This document shows, one piece after another, positions 16,946 through 24,733 of a DNA stretch of 64,000 nt (position 1 is the first letter of the stretch; each line of letters begins with the position of its first letter). Source of the DNA: Rhodoferax antarcticus ANT.BR (GTDB lineage: Bacteria; Pseudomonadota; Gammaproteobacteria; Burkholderiales; Burkholderiaceae_C); NCBI RefSeq assembly GCF_001938565.1, contig NZ_MSYM01000013.1:187496-251495 (forward strand). The letters are read 5' to 3'. Made by a program: the position numbers and the translations under genes. The notes below the pieces were generated by a model, which made no database searches, was not told the DNA's origin, and was given only the letters and a program-made list of their open reading frames with translations.

Positions 16946-17890
16946 ATGCTGCAACTGATTCGACAAAGCCTGCGTGCTGGTGTTGTGGTTCTGGGGTTGG
17001 GACTGTGCGCTTGGGCCAGCGCAGCCGCGCTTGATGGCTTGGCGCCGATGGAGCTGCAAAAAGTCGGCAAAGACATTTACTTTGTTCAGGGCCAGTCGGG
17101 TGCAGCCAGCTCAGCCAACGCCGAATTCATTTCCAACGCCGGGGCAGTGGCCACGGGTGAGGGGTTAGTGGTGTTTGACACGCTAGGCACACCTGCGCTG
17201 GCGGCGAAAATGCGTCAGCTCATCTAAGCGGCCAGTGGTGAAAAGGTCAAAATCGTGGTGGTATCGCACGACCACCCTGAGCATTTTTATGGCGTGCAGT
17301 CGTTTGCCGGGCCGGGTGTAGAGATCATTGCGCACCCCAACTCGGTGGCGGTGTACAACGGTGAAAACACCACCCGCCGCCTGGAGCAGCGCCGCCAAGA
17401 CTTGTTTCCTTGGGTCAGCGAATACACCCACCTGATGCTGGCAACGCGACCAGCCAAGATCAGCCCCACGCAAAACGAGACCTTCATGCCCGGGCGCTAC
17501 AGCTTCACGCTGATTGATGGCTTGGGCGCACACGCGCCAGACGACATGATGATGCGTGTGCAGGAGCTTGGCTTGCTGCTTGCCGGTGACCTGTTCTTCA
17601 CTGGCCGGGTGCCGTTTGTCGGTGAGGCTGGCCCCAATCTCTGGCTCAAGGCGCTGGACCGCAGGTCCGAGACCCCACCCAAAGTGGCGATTCCGGGCCA
17701 CGGCGCCGTGTCTTATGCGCCTGACAAAGACCTCACCCTGACGCGCCGCTACCTCACTTACCTGTCCGAAAAGATGGCCACGGCCGAGGCCAACGTGCAA
17801 AGACCTGAACGCAGAGAAAGACAGCCTGCAGCAAAAATAGCGCCAACTGCCAGAGGGCTCAACCCCGTTTGGCGCTTTGAACGCTGCTGA
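16946..17890 (+). pseudogene. MBL-fold hydrolase interrupted by an in-frame TAA
   Basis: A signal peptide (about residues 1-28) leads into a metallo-beta-lactamase fold. TAA at 17225-17227 stops translation after LAAKMRQLI, and the same frame resumes AASGEKVKIVVVSHDHPEH with no gap. The metal motif reads HDHPEH, with Glu where HxHxDH has Asp. Later GAHAPDD, LLLAGDLFFTGRVPF and IPGHGAVS are in place. The C terminus after SEKMATAEANV departs from the family and runs 32 bp into the 3' end of the convergent GGDEF gene. It looks like a decaying gene of the SoxH-like/quinoprotein-relay hydrolase group. Confidence 0.75.
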
Positions 17891-18983
17891 CACAGTTGCG
17901 CCCCCGGCCCTTGGCGACATAAACACCTTCGTCGGCCGCTTTAAGCAGGGCCTCGAAGTTGGTCATGTCGCTCTGGCGGGCCGCCACGCCAATGCTGACG
18001 CTACCAGTCCAGGTGCCGCTGCCCGCAGGCACGCGCAAGTCATCCACCTCATGGCGCACCTTCTCGGCTAGCCGCAGGGCGCCCTCCAGTGGCGTGTGGG
18101 CGCAGATGATCAAAAACTCGTCGCCGCCCAGGCGGCAAACCAGATCGTCGTTGCGCACCGCCTCTTGCAGGCTGTGCGCCAGTTGGCGCAGCACCGCATC
18201 ACCCGCATCGTGACCGCAGGTGTCGTTGATCTTTTTGAAGCCGTCAGCGTCAATCATCATGCAGGCCAGAGGCGCGCCACTTTGGGTAGCCGCCTGCCAT
18301 TCGCGCTCCAGCACCAGCATGGCCTGGCGGCGGTTGGGCAGGCCGGTCAGCACGTCGGTCATGGCGATCGTTTCCAGGCGCTGATTCAGGTCAGACAGCG
18401 CTTGCGTGCGCTCGGCCACACGGGCCTCCAGGGTCTGATTCAAATTAAACAGGGCGCGGCTGCGCTCGGACACCTGGATCACCAGCTGGCTCATGGCTTG
18501 CAGCAAGGTGGCGGTGGCGGGGTCGCGGGTTTTTTTGAAGGCTTCCAGCGCTTCTTCGGCCGACTTGCCGTCTTGTGCGGCTTGCATCAGCCAGGTCATG
18601 AGCCGGTCGGTACCCAGAATGTGGTAGGCCAGCCAGTTGCTCAGAAAGCTCAGCAGCGCGTGGCCGCCATCTCGGTCGTCGCCCATCATGCGGGTGTGCA
18701 TGTCGACGATGTCCTGCAAAAACTGGGCGTGTTCTTTGCGGTGGCGTGCGATATGGCTGGGGTACACGCCGCGCTGCACCATCAGCGCTTCTTCTTCCTG
18801 GAAGTGATACAGCGTATAGCGCTTAAGCTCTTGAAAAAGTGACTCGACCTCGGCCCTGCTGGCACCAGTTGGGCGCATCAGTGCATCGCCGAACTGGTTA
18901 ATGCAGTCCACCAGGTAATGGTGTTGCTCATCAACGGTCGGCAGGCCGGTCAAAAAAACGGTATCCCAACGAAATGCTTGCAT
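17859..18983 (-). CDS. Hemerythrin-domain diguanylate cyclase
   Basis: The N-terminal half (about residues 5-135) is a bacteriohemerythrin with iron ligands in DEQHHYLVDCIN, YHFQEEEALM and ARHRKEHAQF, an O2-binding di-iron sensor. A coiled linker (QTLEARVAERTQALSDLN) leads to a GGDEF domain with intact LGGDEF. It probably makes c-di-GMP in response to oxygen or redox state, as shown for a related Vibrio protein. The ATG at 18983 is preferred over a GTG three codons upstream because AAGGTGG precedes it. Its 3' end overlaps the convergent broken MBL gene. Confidence 0.92.
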   Translation of the reverse strand: MQAFRWDTVFLTGLPTVDEQHHYLVDCINQFGDALMRPTGASRAEVESLFQELKRYTLYHFQEEEALMVQRGVYPSHIARHRKEHAQFLQDIVDMHTRMMGDDRDGGHALLSFLSNWLAYHILGTDRLMTWLMQAAQDGKSAEEALEAFKKTRDPATATLLQAMSQLVIQVSERSRALFNLNQTLEARVAERTQALSDLNQRLETIAMTDVLTGLPNRRQAMLVLEREWQAATQSGAPLACMMIDADGFKKINDTCGHDAGDAVLRQLAHSLQEAVRNDDLVCRLGGDEFLIICAHTPLEGALRLAEKVRHEVDDLRVPAGSGTWTGSVSIGVAARQSDMTNFEALLKAADEGVYVAKGRGRNCVSSVQSAKRG

Positions 18984-19060
18984 CGCATCCACCTTCTCTT
19001 ATGTGTTTTCTTGCACCTTAAGGCAGTCATTGTTGCACCAAGTCAGGTCAAAATGTTGCT

Positions 19061-19348
19061 ATGACTGAACCATCTTCCCCGCCACCTGACGCACCCGCCC
19101 CGCCTCAACCAAGCCCTGCGGCGCAGCCCCGCAACCCGCTGCATGGTGTGACGCTGCAAGCCATGGTCACCGCACTGTCCGACTTTTATGGGTGGGACGG
19201 GCTCAGCGCACGCATTCCGGTGCGCTGTTTTGCCCTGGACCCCAGCGTGCCGTCGAGCCTGAAGTTCTTGCGCAAAACGCCCTGGGCGCGTGAGAAGGTC
19301 GAAGGGCTTTACCTGTTTATGCTGCGCGAGCAACGCCGGGGTCGCTGA
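19061..19348 (+). CDS. VF530-family (DUF2132) small protein
   Basis: A 95-residue protein: a proline-rich N terminus of about 25 residues, then the VF530 domain ([47 protein letters not shown]). A structure is known for the family and it has been suggested to bind DNA; the function is not proven. It is divergent from the hemerythrin-GGDEF gene and convergent with the FeS photolyase gene. Confidence 0.9.
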   Translation: MTEPSSPPPDAPAPPQPSPAAQPRNPLHGVTLQAMVTALSDFYGWDGLSARIPVRCFALDPSVPSSLKFLRKTPWAREKVEGLYLFMLREQRRGR

Positions 19349-19377
19349 TTTTCTGCATTTAAGTTGCTGCGCTAAAC

Positions 19378-19419
19378 ATAGCTACAGGCGCTTTATGGAT
19401 AAGGGCTAGAGGCCTATTT
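19378..19419 (+). repeat. CTAG hairpin repeat copy at convergent gene ends
   Basis: ATAGCTACAGGCGCTT, a 7-nt loop and AAGGGCTAGAGGCCTATTT fill the gap between the VF530 stop and the photolyase stop (19425). It could fold in both transcripts. Confidence 0.85.
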
Positions 19420-19424
19420 GATAG

Positions 19425-21065
19425 TCAAAGCGTGTCAAGCTGCCCACGGATCTGGTTGGCGCGCAGCCGCAATGCCGCCAGCGCTGAATCATCCATGCGG
19501 GCGAGTTGCTGGTAGGCCATGCCAATGCGCGGGTTGTTTTTGAGTTTGTCTGCGTTGCGCAGGTAAAAGTCCCAGTACAGCGCATTGAACGGGCAGGCAA
19601 CGTCCCCCAGGCGCTGTTTTTTGTCATAGGCGCAGCCTTTGCAGTAGTCGCTCATGCGGTCAATGTAGGCGGCGCTGCTCACATAGGGTTTGGTGGCCAG
19701 CAGGCCGCCGTCGGCAAACTGGCTCATGCCCAGGGTGTTGGGCAGTTCCACCCACTCAAACGCATCGATGTAGACGCCCAGATACCAGCGGTGCAAGGCT
19801 GGCACATCCAGCCCCGCCAGCAGGGCAAAGTTGCCAATCACCATGAGGCGCTGAATGTGATGCGCGTGGGCGTTGTGTAGCGAGGTGGTGATGCTGGCGG
19901 CCAGGCAGTTCATGCGCGTGTCGCCGCTCCAAAACCACTTGGGTAGCGGCGTGGTGTGGTCAAAGTAGTTGTGTTCGTCGTAGCCCGGCATCTGCGCCCA
20001 GTAAATGCCCCGCACATACTCGCGCCAGCCAATGATCTGGCGGATAAAGCCCTCGGCAGCGGCCAGCGCTACCCGGCCTGCGCGCCACTCGGCTTCGACC
20101 CGCTGCACCACTTCTTGGGATTTAAGCATCTTCACATTGAGAGAAAAAGAGAGCAGCGAGTGGAACAGCCGCCAGGCTTTGCGGCTCATCGCGTCCTGAA
20201 AGTCGCCAAAGTGCGGCAGCGCGTGGGTGATGAAGTGCTCCAGCTGTTGCAGGGCTTCAGCGCGGTTGATCGGCCAGCGTGATTGCGTTGCTCTGGGCTC
20301 GCCAAAGCTGTTGACGCCAGCCGCCTGAATGCTGGCCCACAGCGCGCTGTGGTCATGCTCTGGACGCAAGTCGGGCGGCTCGGGTGGCGTGCCTTTCCAG
20401 GGCTTGCGGTTGTCTGCATCAAAGTTCCACTGGCCGCCAGCGGGTTTGCCCGCCGCGTCCATCAGCACATGGTGGCGTTTGCGCAGGTGGCGGTAGAAGG
20501 TTTCCATCAGCCACTGCTTGCGGTTGGCAAACAGCTCGGCGGCTTCGTGGCGCTGGGTGTAGAAATGCTCACTATCAACTTGAGAGCTACCTGCGCTTAT
20601 TCCACAGGGGCTAGAGGTTTGTACTTGGGGTTTTGCCTGGACTTGGGGTTTTGCCTGGACTTGGGGTTTTGCCTGGACTTGGGGTTTTGCCAAAAAGGCT
20701 TGTAACTGCTGATCCAGCCTGAATTCATCGGGGTCCTGGTACTCGAACACTTGTACTTGGAAATGGGCGATCAGCACGCTCAGGTTGTCAGTCAGGCTTT
20801 GTGTGTTGGCCGGGTCGTTGATGCTCAGATAGTGCACCCGATGGCCAGCCTCGGCGAGCTGGCGCGCCAGTTCGCGCATGCCGGCAAAGATGGCGATGAT
20901 TTTTTGCGCGTGGTGCAGCACGTAGTCGGTTTCCTGACGGATTTCCATCAGCACATACACCACCTCGGAGCGCACTGTGGCAAACCAGCTGTGCTGCGGA
21001 TTGAGCTGGTCGCCCAGGATCAGGCGCAGGGTGTGCGCAGTCAGGTGGGTTGGGGTGGCGTTCAT
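19425..21065 (-). CDS. FeS-containing photolyase/cryptochrome (PhrB-like, (6-4) type)
   Basis: The 546-residue protein belongs to the deoxyribodipyrimidine photolyase-related group, which binds FAD and a [4Fe-4S] cluster and in Agrobacterium PhrB repairs (6-4) photoproducts. The cluster cysteines are in YCKGCAYDKK and VACPFNALYWDFY near the C terminus. LRLILGDQLNPQHSWF is the typical N terminus. Residues 125-161 are foreign to the family: four copies of AKPQVQ from an 18-bp tandem repeat, followed by about 13 residues from a hairpin repeat. Both keep the frame. The start overlaps the stop of a 26-codon frame (ATGA). Confidence 0.93.
   Translation of the reverse strand: MNATPTHLTAHTLRLILGDQLNPQHSWFATVRSEVVYVLMEIRQETDYVLHHAQKIIAIFAGMRELARQLAEAGHRVHYLSINDPANTQSLTDNLSVLIAHFQVQVFEYQDPDEFRLDQQLQAFLAKPQVQAKPQVQAKPQVQAKPQVQTSSPCGISAGSSQVDSEHFYTQRHEAAELFANRKQWLMETFYRHLRKRHHVLMDAAGKPAGGQWNFDADNRKPWKGTPPEPPDLRPEHDHSALWASIQAAGVNSFGEPRATQSRWPINRAEALQQLEHFITHALPHFGDFQDAMSRKAWRLFHSLLSFSLNVKMLKSQEVVQRVEAEWRAGRVALAAAEGFIRQIIGWREYVRGIYWAQMPGYDEHNYFDHTTPLPKWFWSGDTRMNCLAASITTSLHNAHAHHIQRLMVIGNFALLAGLDVPALHRWYLGVYIDAFEWVELPNTLGMSQFADGGLLATKPYVSSAAYIDRMSDYCKGCAYDKKQRLGDVACPFNALYWDFYLRNADKLKNNPRIGMAYQQLARMDDSALAALRLRANQIRGQLDTL
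20582..20620 (+). repeat. CTAG hairpin repeat copy inside the FeS photolyase gene
   Basis: GAGAGCTACCTGCGCTT, 7 nt and AGGGGCTAGAGGTTT lie antisense to the gene and encode about residues 149-161 of the photolyase in frame. Confidence 0.8.
20623..20691. repeat. 18-bp tandem repeat inside the FeS photolyase gene
   Basis: There are 3.8 exact copies of an 18-bp unit (ACTTGGGGTTTTGCCTGG), translated on the minus strand as AKPQVQ repeated four times. The unit length keeps the frame, so copy number can change without loss of the protein. Confidence 0.95.
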
Positions 21066-21142
21066 GCGCTTATACGTTCAGCCGAAGCTGCCGGGAATGG
21101 CAGTCGCGGGTCGTTGCGGAACCAGTCATTGAGCGTGCTCAT
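21062..21142 (-). CDS. 26-residue frame linking DUF2256 and photolyase genes
   Basis: This frame ([16 protein letters not shown] and 10 more residues) starts within the DUF2256 stop (ATGA at 21139-21142) and ends in an ATGA overlap with the photolyase start at 21062-21065. It may be a real coupled leader peptide, or the relic of a longer gene. No family recognised. Confidence 0.35.
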   Translation of the reverse strand: MSTLNDWFRNDPRLPFPAASAERISA

Positions 21143-21288
21143 GGCACGGGTTTGGCAGCACGACGGCAGCGCTCCGAGCAGTATTTGACGTTGTCCCAGT
21201 CGCGCGCCCACTTTTTTCGCCAGGCAAAAGGCTTGCCGCAGGTGAGGCAGATTTTGCTCGGCAACTCGGATTTTTTGCGCATTTTCAT
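21139..21288 (-). CDS. DUF2256 zinc-ribbon-like small protein
   Basis: A 49-residue basic protein, [20 protein letters not shown] onward, with paired cysteines CLTCGKPF and YCSERCRRA around a [10 protein letters not shown] core, the DUF2256 pattern. Such proteins are often encoded beside photolyase/cryptochrome genes; their job is unknown. The start lies 12 bp after the photolyase/cryptochrome stop upstream, so it belongs to the same operon. Confidence 0.88.
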   Translation of the reverse strand: MKMRKKSELPSKICLTCGKPFAWRKKWARDWDNVKYCSERCRRAAKPVP

Positions 21289-21300
21289 GGGACCGTGATC

Positions 21301-22977
21301 TCACTCAAAGCCGAAACTGAGTTGCGCGCTGGCGGCAGCAGAGGCGGGTGCTAGCCGACGCGTGCTCGCCGGTTGGCCGTCACGCCCCTTGCGCGAGCCA
21401 TGTTTTTCTACGATGGCCGCCTTGGCGGCGCGCACTTCGGGGCGGCGGCGCAGGCTGTGCAGGCGGTCTTTGGCTACGCGGGTTGCTCTCTCTAGGTCGA
21501 CGGGCGGCAGCGGCCACGCATCAGGCGCACCCGCTGGTGCGTCGGCGCTCACACGCACACCGCAGGCGGCCTGCACGCTCTCGGGCATGCGCCAGGGCTC
21601 CAGCAGCCAGCTGTCAGGCACGCGGCGCAGGGCCGGGCACCAGCGGCGCACAAAAAAACCTTGTGGGTCATGGTCTTGCGCTTGCTTGACGGGGTTGTAG
21701 ACACGCGTGGTGTTGATGCCGGTGGTGCCGCTTTGCATTTGCATCTGGCTCCAGTGGATGCCGGGCTCATAGTCCAGAAACTGGCGCGCCAGCCATTGCC
21801 CCACCAGCTGCCAGTGCAGCCACAGCGGGTAAGCCGCCACCGAGACCAGCATGGCGCGCATGCGAAAGTTCAGCCAGCCGGTCTCGCGCAGCATGGCGAC
21901 GCAGGCATCCACCATCGGCCAGCCGGTGCGCCCTTGGGTGAGTGCTTCAAAATGCGCCGGGTTCCAGTCGGGCTCGCGCAGGCCGTCGTAACCCCGGTGC
22001 AGGTTGCGCCACGCCAGCTCGGGTTCACTTTCCAGCTTCTGGATAAAGTGGCAATGCCAGTGCAATCGGCTCAAAAATGCCTCTAGCCCTTTTGCAGCAT
22101 AGGCAGAGCGCTCTTTAAGTTGTAGTAATTTGGCATCCGTGGCTTGCACCACTTCGCGCAGGCTTAACGCGCCAAAGCTCAGGTAGGGCGACAGGCGTGA
22201 GCAGGCGCTGGGGGCCGACAGCGGTGACGAGATGCCGCCCCGGTAGTGGCGGCAACGGTCGTTAAGAAAACTCTCCAGCACCGCAAGCCCGGCGCTGCGC
22301 CCACCGCGCTGGCGATCCGGCGGCTCAAACGCAGCCAGCCCCAGCTCTTGCGCGCTGGGCACTGCTTGCGCGGGCCACGGGCTGGGTTGAAACTGCAGCT
22401 TATTGCGCTCCCAAATCATCGTTGTTGCTTCGCCTTGTCGTGCGACAGCACTGCCTGCGGCGTCTGTCCTAGAAACGAATGATTTGAAAGCGGAATTTTC
22501 GGGCTGGGGACAGGGGAGTTGCGGCGCTTGCGTGTGAGACGCCCAATGGCTTTGCCAGTGGTTGCGGCTGGTCAACCGGCGCACCACGCCAAACTGCGGG
22601 AACTCCTGCCAGCTCACACTTTGTGCGCGGCACCAGCGGGCTACCGCCTTGTCGCGCTCAAAGGTGACCGCGTTGCCGGTTTCTTCGTGTGAAAACAGCC
22701 GCTCAAAATTTGCCAGCGTGTGTAACTGCGCCAAAACGTCGGTCACCTCGCCGGTGCGCACTTGCAGGCGGCCGCCCAGGGTTATCAGCGCGTGTGCCAG
22801 TTCGCGCAGGCTCTCCAGAATAAATTCGTAGTGCTGGCGTGCTGCATCAGGCTGTGTCCACAGGCTGGGCTCGATCACATACAGACACAGCACCGGCCCC
22901 TGCGCGGCAGCGGCTTGCAAGGCGGCATGGTCGTGCAGGCGCAAATCGCGTTTGAACCAGACCAGGCTGTAACCCAT
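21301..22977 (-). CDS. Deoxyribodipyrimidine photolyase/cryptochrome-family protein
   Basis: The 558-residue protein has an N-terminal photolyase α/β domain (SLVWFKRDLRLHDHAAL) and a C-terminal FAD domain (SRLSPYLSFGALSLREV, RLHWHCHFIQKLE, GRTGWPMVDACVAMLRETGW, NFRMRAMLVS, DYEPGIHWSQMQMQSGTTG). It should repair cyclobutane pyrimidine dimers or act as a light sensor. Two repeats are built into the coding sequence: residues about 173-186 (41-bp repeat) and about 284-301 (hairpin repeat), both in surface-type regions. The basic tail after residue 500 is not conserved. It heads an operon with DUF2256 and the FeS photolyase. Confidence 0.92.
   Translation of the reverse strand: MGYSLVWFKRDLRLHDHAALQAAAAQGPVLCLYVIEPSLWTQPDAARQHYEFILESLRELAHALITLGGRLQVRTGEVTDVLAQLHTLANFERLFSHEETGNAVTFERDKAVARWCRAQSVSWQEFPQFGVVRRLTSRNHWQSHWASHTQAPQLPCPQPENSAFKSFVSRTDAAGSAVARQGEATTMIWERNKLQFQPSPWPAQAVPSAQELGLAAFEPPDRQRGGRSAGLAVLESFLNDRCRHYRGGISSPLSAPSACSRLSPYLSFGALSLREVVQATDAKLLQLKERSAYAAKGLEAFLSRLHWHCHFIQKLESEPELAWRNLHRGYDGLREPDWNPAHFEALTQGRTGWPMVDACVAMLRETGWLNFRMRAMLVSVAAYPLWLHWQLVGQWLARQFLDYEPGIHWSQMQMQSGTTGINTTRVYNPVKQAQDHDPQGFFVRRWCPALRRVPDSWLLEPWRMPESVQAACGVRVSADAPAGAPDAWPLPPVDLERATRVAKDRLHSLRRRPEVRAAKAAIVEKHGSRKGRDGQPASTRRLAPASAAASAQLSFGFE
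22076..22126 (-). repeat. CTAG hairpin repeat copy inside the photolyase/cryptochrome gene
   Basis: In the coding sense it reads AGAGCGCTCT, a spacer, then AAAAGGGCTAGAGGCATTTTT. It encodes about residues 284-301 (KERSAYAAKGLEAF) just before the conserved RLHWHCHF motif, with the frame kept. Confidence 0.65.
22421..22461 (+). repeat. 41-bp repeat, copy inside the photolyase/cryptochrome gene
   Basis: This matches 13551-13591 at 39 of 41 bases. It runs antisense to the gene and encodes TDAAGSAVARQGEAT (about residues 173-186), a segment without counterpart in the family. Confidence 0.85.
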
Positions 22978-22990
22978 GCCTTGAATTAGC

Positions 22991-23203
22991 TCAACGGCGA
23001 GCCGTGTCAGATGGCGCGTCAGGGGACGGGTTTGCTGCTATTTCTGCAGCTTCCAGCCCTTTCTCTACAAGGGCTGGAAGCCGATTTGACTCGGAATCCG
23101 GCGGCAGCATATTGTTGCCGTTCCAGCGCTGGCCGCACCAGCAAAGGCCTTCGGCATTGATCAGGCAGGTGCCCGTGCCGCAGCAGCGTGTGTCAGTGGT
23201 CAT
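22991..23203 (-). CDS. Small Cys-rich protein upstream of the photolyase operon
   Basis: A 70-residue protein with CCGTGTCLINAEGLCWCGQ near the N terminus, five cysteines that could bind metal. The second half (residues 41-52) is encoded by a perfect hairpin repeat. The stop lies 13 bp before the photolyase/cryptochrome start, so it probably opens that operon. No function is known to me. Confidence 0.65.
   Translation of the reverse strand: MTTDTRCCGTGTCLINAEGLCWCGQRWNGNNMLPPDSESNRLPALVEKGLEAAEIAANPSPDAPSDTARR
23049..23081 (+). repeat. Hairpin repeat copy with a perfect 13-bp stem
   Basis: GCTTCCAGCCCTT and AAGGGCTGGAAGC pair perfectly around a 7-nt loop, the best-paired copy in the window. 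It lies inside the 3' half of the Cys-rich gene. Confidence 0.85.
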
Positions 23204-23231
23204 GGTGTGCTCCTTGGGGTCTACGCGGGTT

Positions 23232-23681
23232 TTAACCAGCAGTGAAAAAAACCACCGCCAGGCATAAGCAGGCCACCACGCTCAAACGCAGGCGTAGCGG
23301 CAAGTACCAGACGGGCAACTCAATCATCCGCGCCAGGCGCAGGTCTTGTCGGTAGTGCGCCAGCAGCCCGGCAATCAACAGGATGGCACCGGCTTTAGGC
23401 ACCAGCATCAGCGCCGCCCAACCCAGCAGTGAGGGCACGACGCTCCAAAGATACAGCGGGTGGCTCGGCACGCCCTGCAGCTGCGGGTGCGTCATGGCAA
23501 AGGCCCAATGCAGTGCGCCGACAAAGCTCAGTATCACTGCGCCATAAGCGAGCAGGCCTGGCACCCAGGTGGCACTGTGCGCAGGGTCCAACCAACTGGC
23601 GCCGGCCAGCGCGAGGAACGGAATCAGCCCGCCGTAGCCTAGCCAGGCAACGACGGTGGGGCTGGTGGGTGAGGAAGTCAT
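23232..23681 (-). CDS. DUF3429 membrane protein
   Basis: A 149-residue protein with about five hydrophobic segments and the DUF3429 pattern (VAWLGYGGLIPFLALA, AVILSFVGALHWAFAM, WSVVPSLLGWAAL, LLAHYRQDLRLA). I chose the ATG at 23681 because the domain begins there. The function is unknown. It lies 28 bp upstream of the Cys-rich gene and photolyase operon on the same strand; such genes are often near photolyase clusters. Confidence 0.85.
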   Translation of the reverse strand: MTSSPTSPTVVAWLGYGGLIPFLALAGASWLDPAHSATWVPGLLAYGAVILSFVGALHWAFAMTHPQLQGVPSHPLYLWSVVPSLLGWAALMLVPKAGAILLIAGLLAHYRQDLRLARMIELPVWYLPLRLRLSVVACLCLAVVFFTAG

Positions 23682-23917
23682 TCGCGTCAAAAGTAAGGTG
23701 GGCTGGGTGAAATAAGCGGGGTGAAAAAGTGCGGTTGATCGGCCGAATTGTGTCTGAAAGCCGTTGCCCCGGTGAATACTTGGCGAGCAAAGCCAGCGCA
23801 TGCCCGCGGTTTTTTCATGGCTTTTTTGGCAGCGCAAACCGCTGCGCAGGCGCAAACAGGTATCTTCTGAAACCAAGATGTCGTCTGCACCGTGACGGCC
23901 AGCCCCATGGACATGCT

Positions 23918-24646
23918 ATGAAACCCACTTCAGCCGCCGTTCTGCGCTCCCATTCATCCGACTATTTACACGCTCATTCATCCGCCCTGCGCGACCTGCG
24001 CCGAACCACCTTGCGGGCGCTTGGCGCCTTGCTGATATTTGGCGCTGCGGTGCTGGCGGGGGGGCGGGCCAACGCCCAGGCACCGCTGCCCAGCGGTGTG
24101 GCCGCACCAGTCGGCCAGGCGGTGGCGATCTTTGCCGGGGGGTGCTTCTGGTGTGTGGAGTCTGACTTTGACCCGGTGCCGGGGGTGATTTCCACCACCT
24201 CAGGCTACACCGGCGGTAAAACCGCCAACCCCACTTATGAAACCGTGTCAAGCGACACCACTGGTCATGCCGAAGCGGTGAAAATTGTGTTTGACCCGGC
24301 CAAGGTGAGCTATCGCCAACTGGTTGACCGTTTTTGGCACACCATTGACCCCACCACTGAAGACCGCCAGTTTTGCGACCGTGGCACGTCTTACCGCAGC
24401 GCCATCTTTGCGGTGAATACCGAGCAACTCGCCCAGGCCCAGGCCTCCAAAGCGGCGCTGGACAAGACCAAGCCGTTCAAAGAGCCGGTGGTCACGCAGA
24501 TCCTGCCTGCCAGCGCCTTTTATCCCGCTGAAGACTACCACCAGGACTATTACAAAAAGAACGCTCTGCGCTACAAGTTTTACCGCACCAGCTGCGGGCG
24601 TGATGCGCGCCTGAGCAGCCTGTGGGGCGACTTGGCGGGCAAGTAG
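23918..24646 (+). CDS. msrA: Peptide-methionine (S)-S-oxide reductase, exported form
   Basis: MsrA reduces methionine-S-sulfoxide in oxidised proteins. The catalytic GGCFWCVE is near residue 76. SGYTGG, HAEAVKIVFDP, FWHTIDPTTEDRQFCDRGT and the YHQDYYKKN tail complete the fold. About 65 residues precede the domain and include a hydrophobic stretch (TLRALGALLIFGAAVLAGG), so export to the periplasm is likely. I chose the ATG at 23918; the frame is open further upstream but without coding character. It is divergent from the DUF3429 gene. Confidence 0.93.
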   Translation: MKPTSAAVLRSHSSDYLHAHSSALRDLRRTTLRALGALLIFGAAVLAGGRANAQAPLPSGVAAPVGQAVAIFAGGCFWCVESDFDPVPGVISTTSGYTGGKTANPTYETVSSDTTGHAEAVKIVFDPAKVSYRQLVDRFWHTIDPTTEDRQFCDRGTSYRSAIFAVNTEQLAQAQASKAALDKTKPFKEPVVTQILPASAFYPAEDYHQDYYKKNALRYKFYRTSCGRDARLSSLWGDLAGK

Positions 24647-24733
24647 CGGGAAAAACAGCGGTTAGAGGGTCGCGTTCAAACCAGGCAAGCGGCGCTCCCT
24701 TGGCGGGCTGTGCGGCCTAAACTGCAAGGCAAC

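Noticed and set aside
20623..20691. Short tandem repeats as a CRISPR array
   Set aside because: The repeats are adjacent with no spacers and lie in frame inside a photolyase gene.
21062..21304. 80-codon frame covering the DUF2256 gene in another frame
   Set aside because: Its first part is out of frame with the clear DUF2256 cysteine pattern; only the last 26 codons, which begin at an ATGA overlap, were kept as a weak call.
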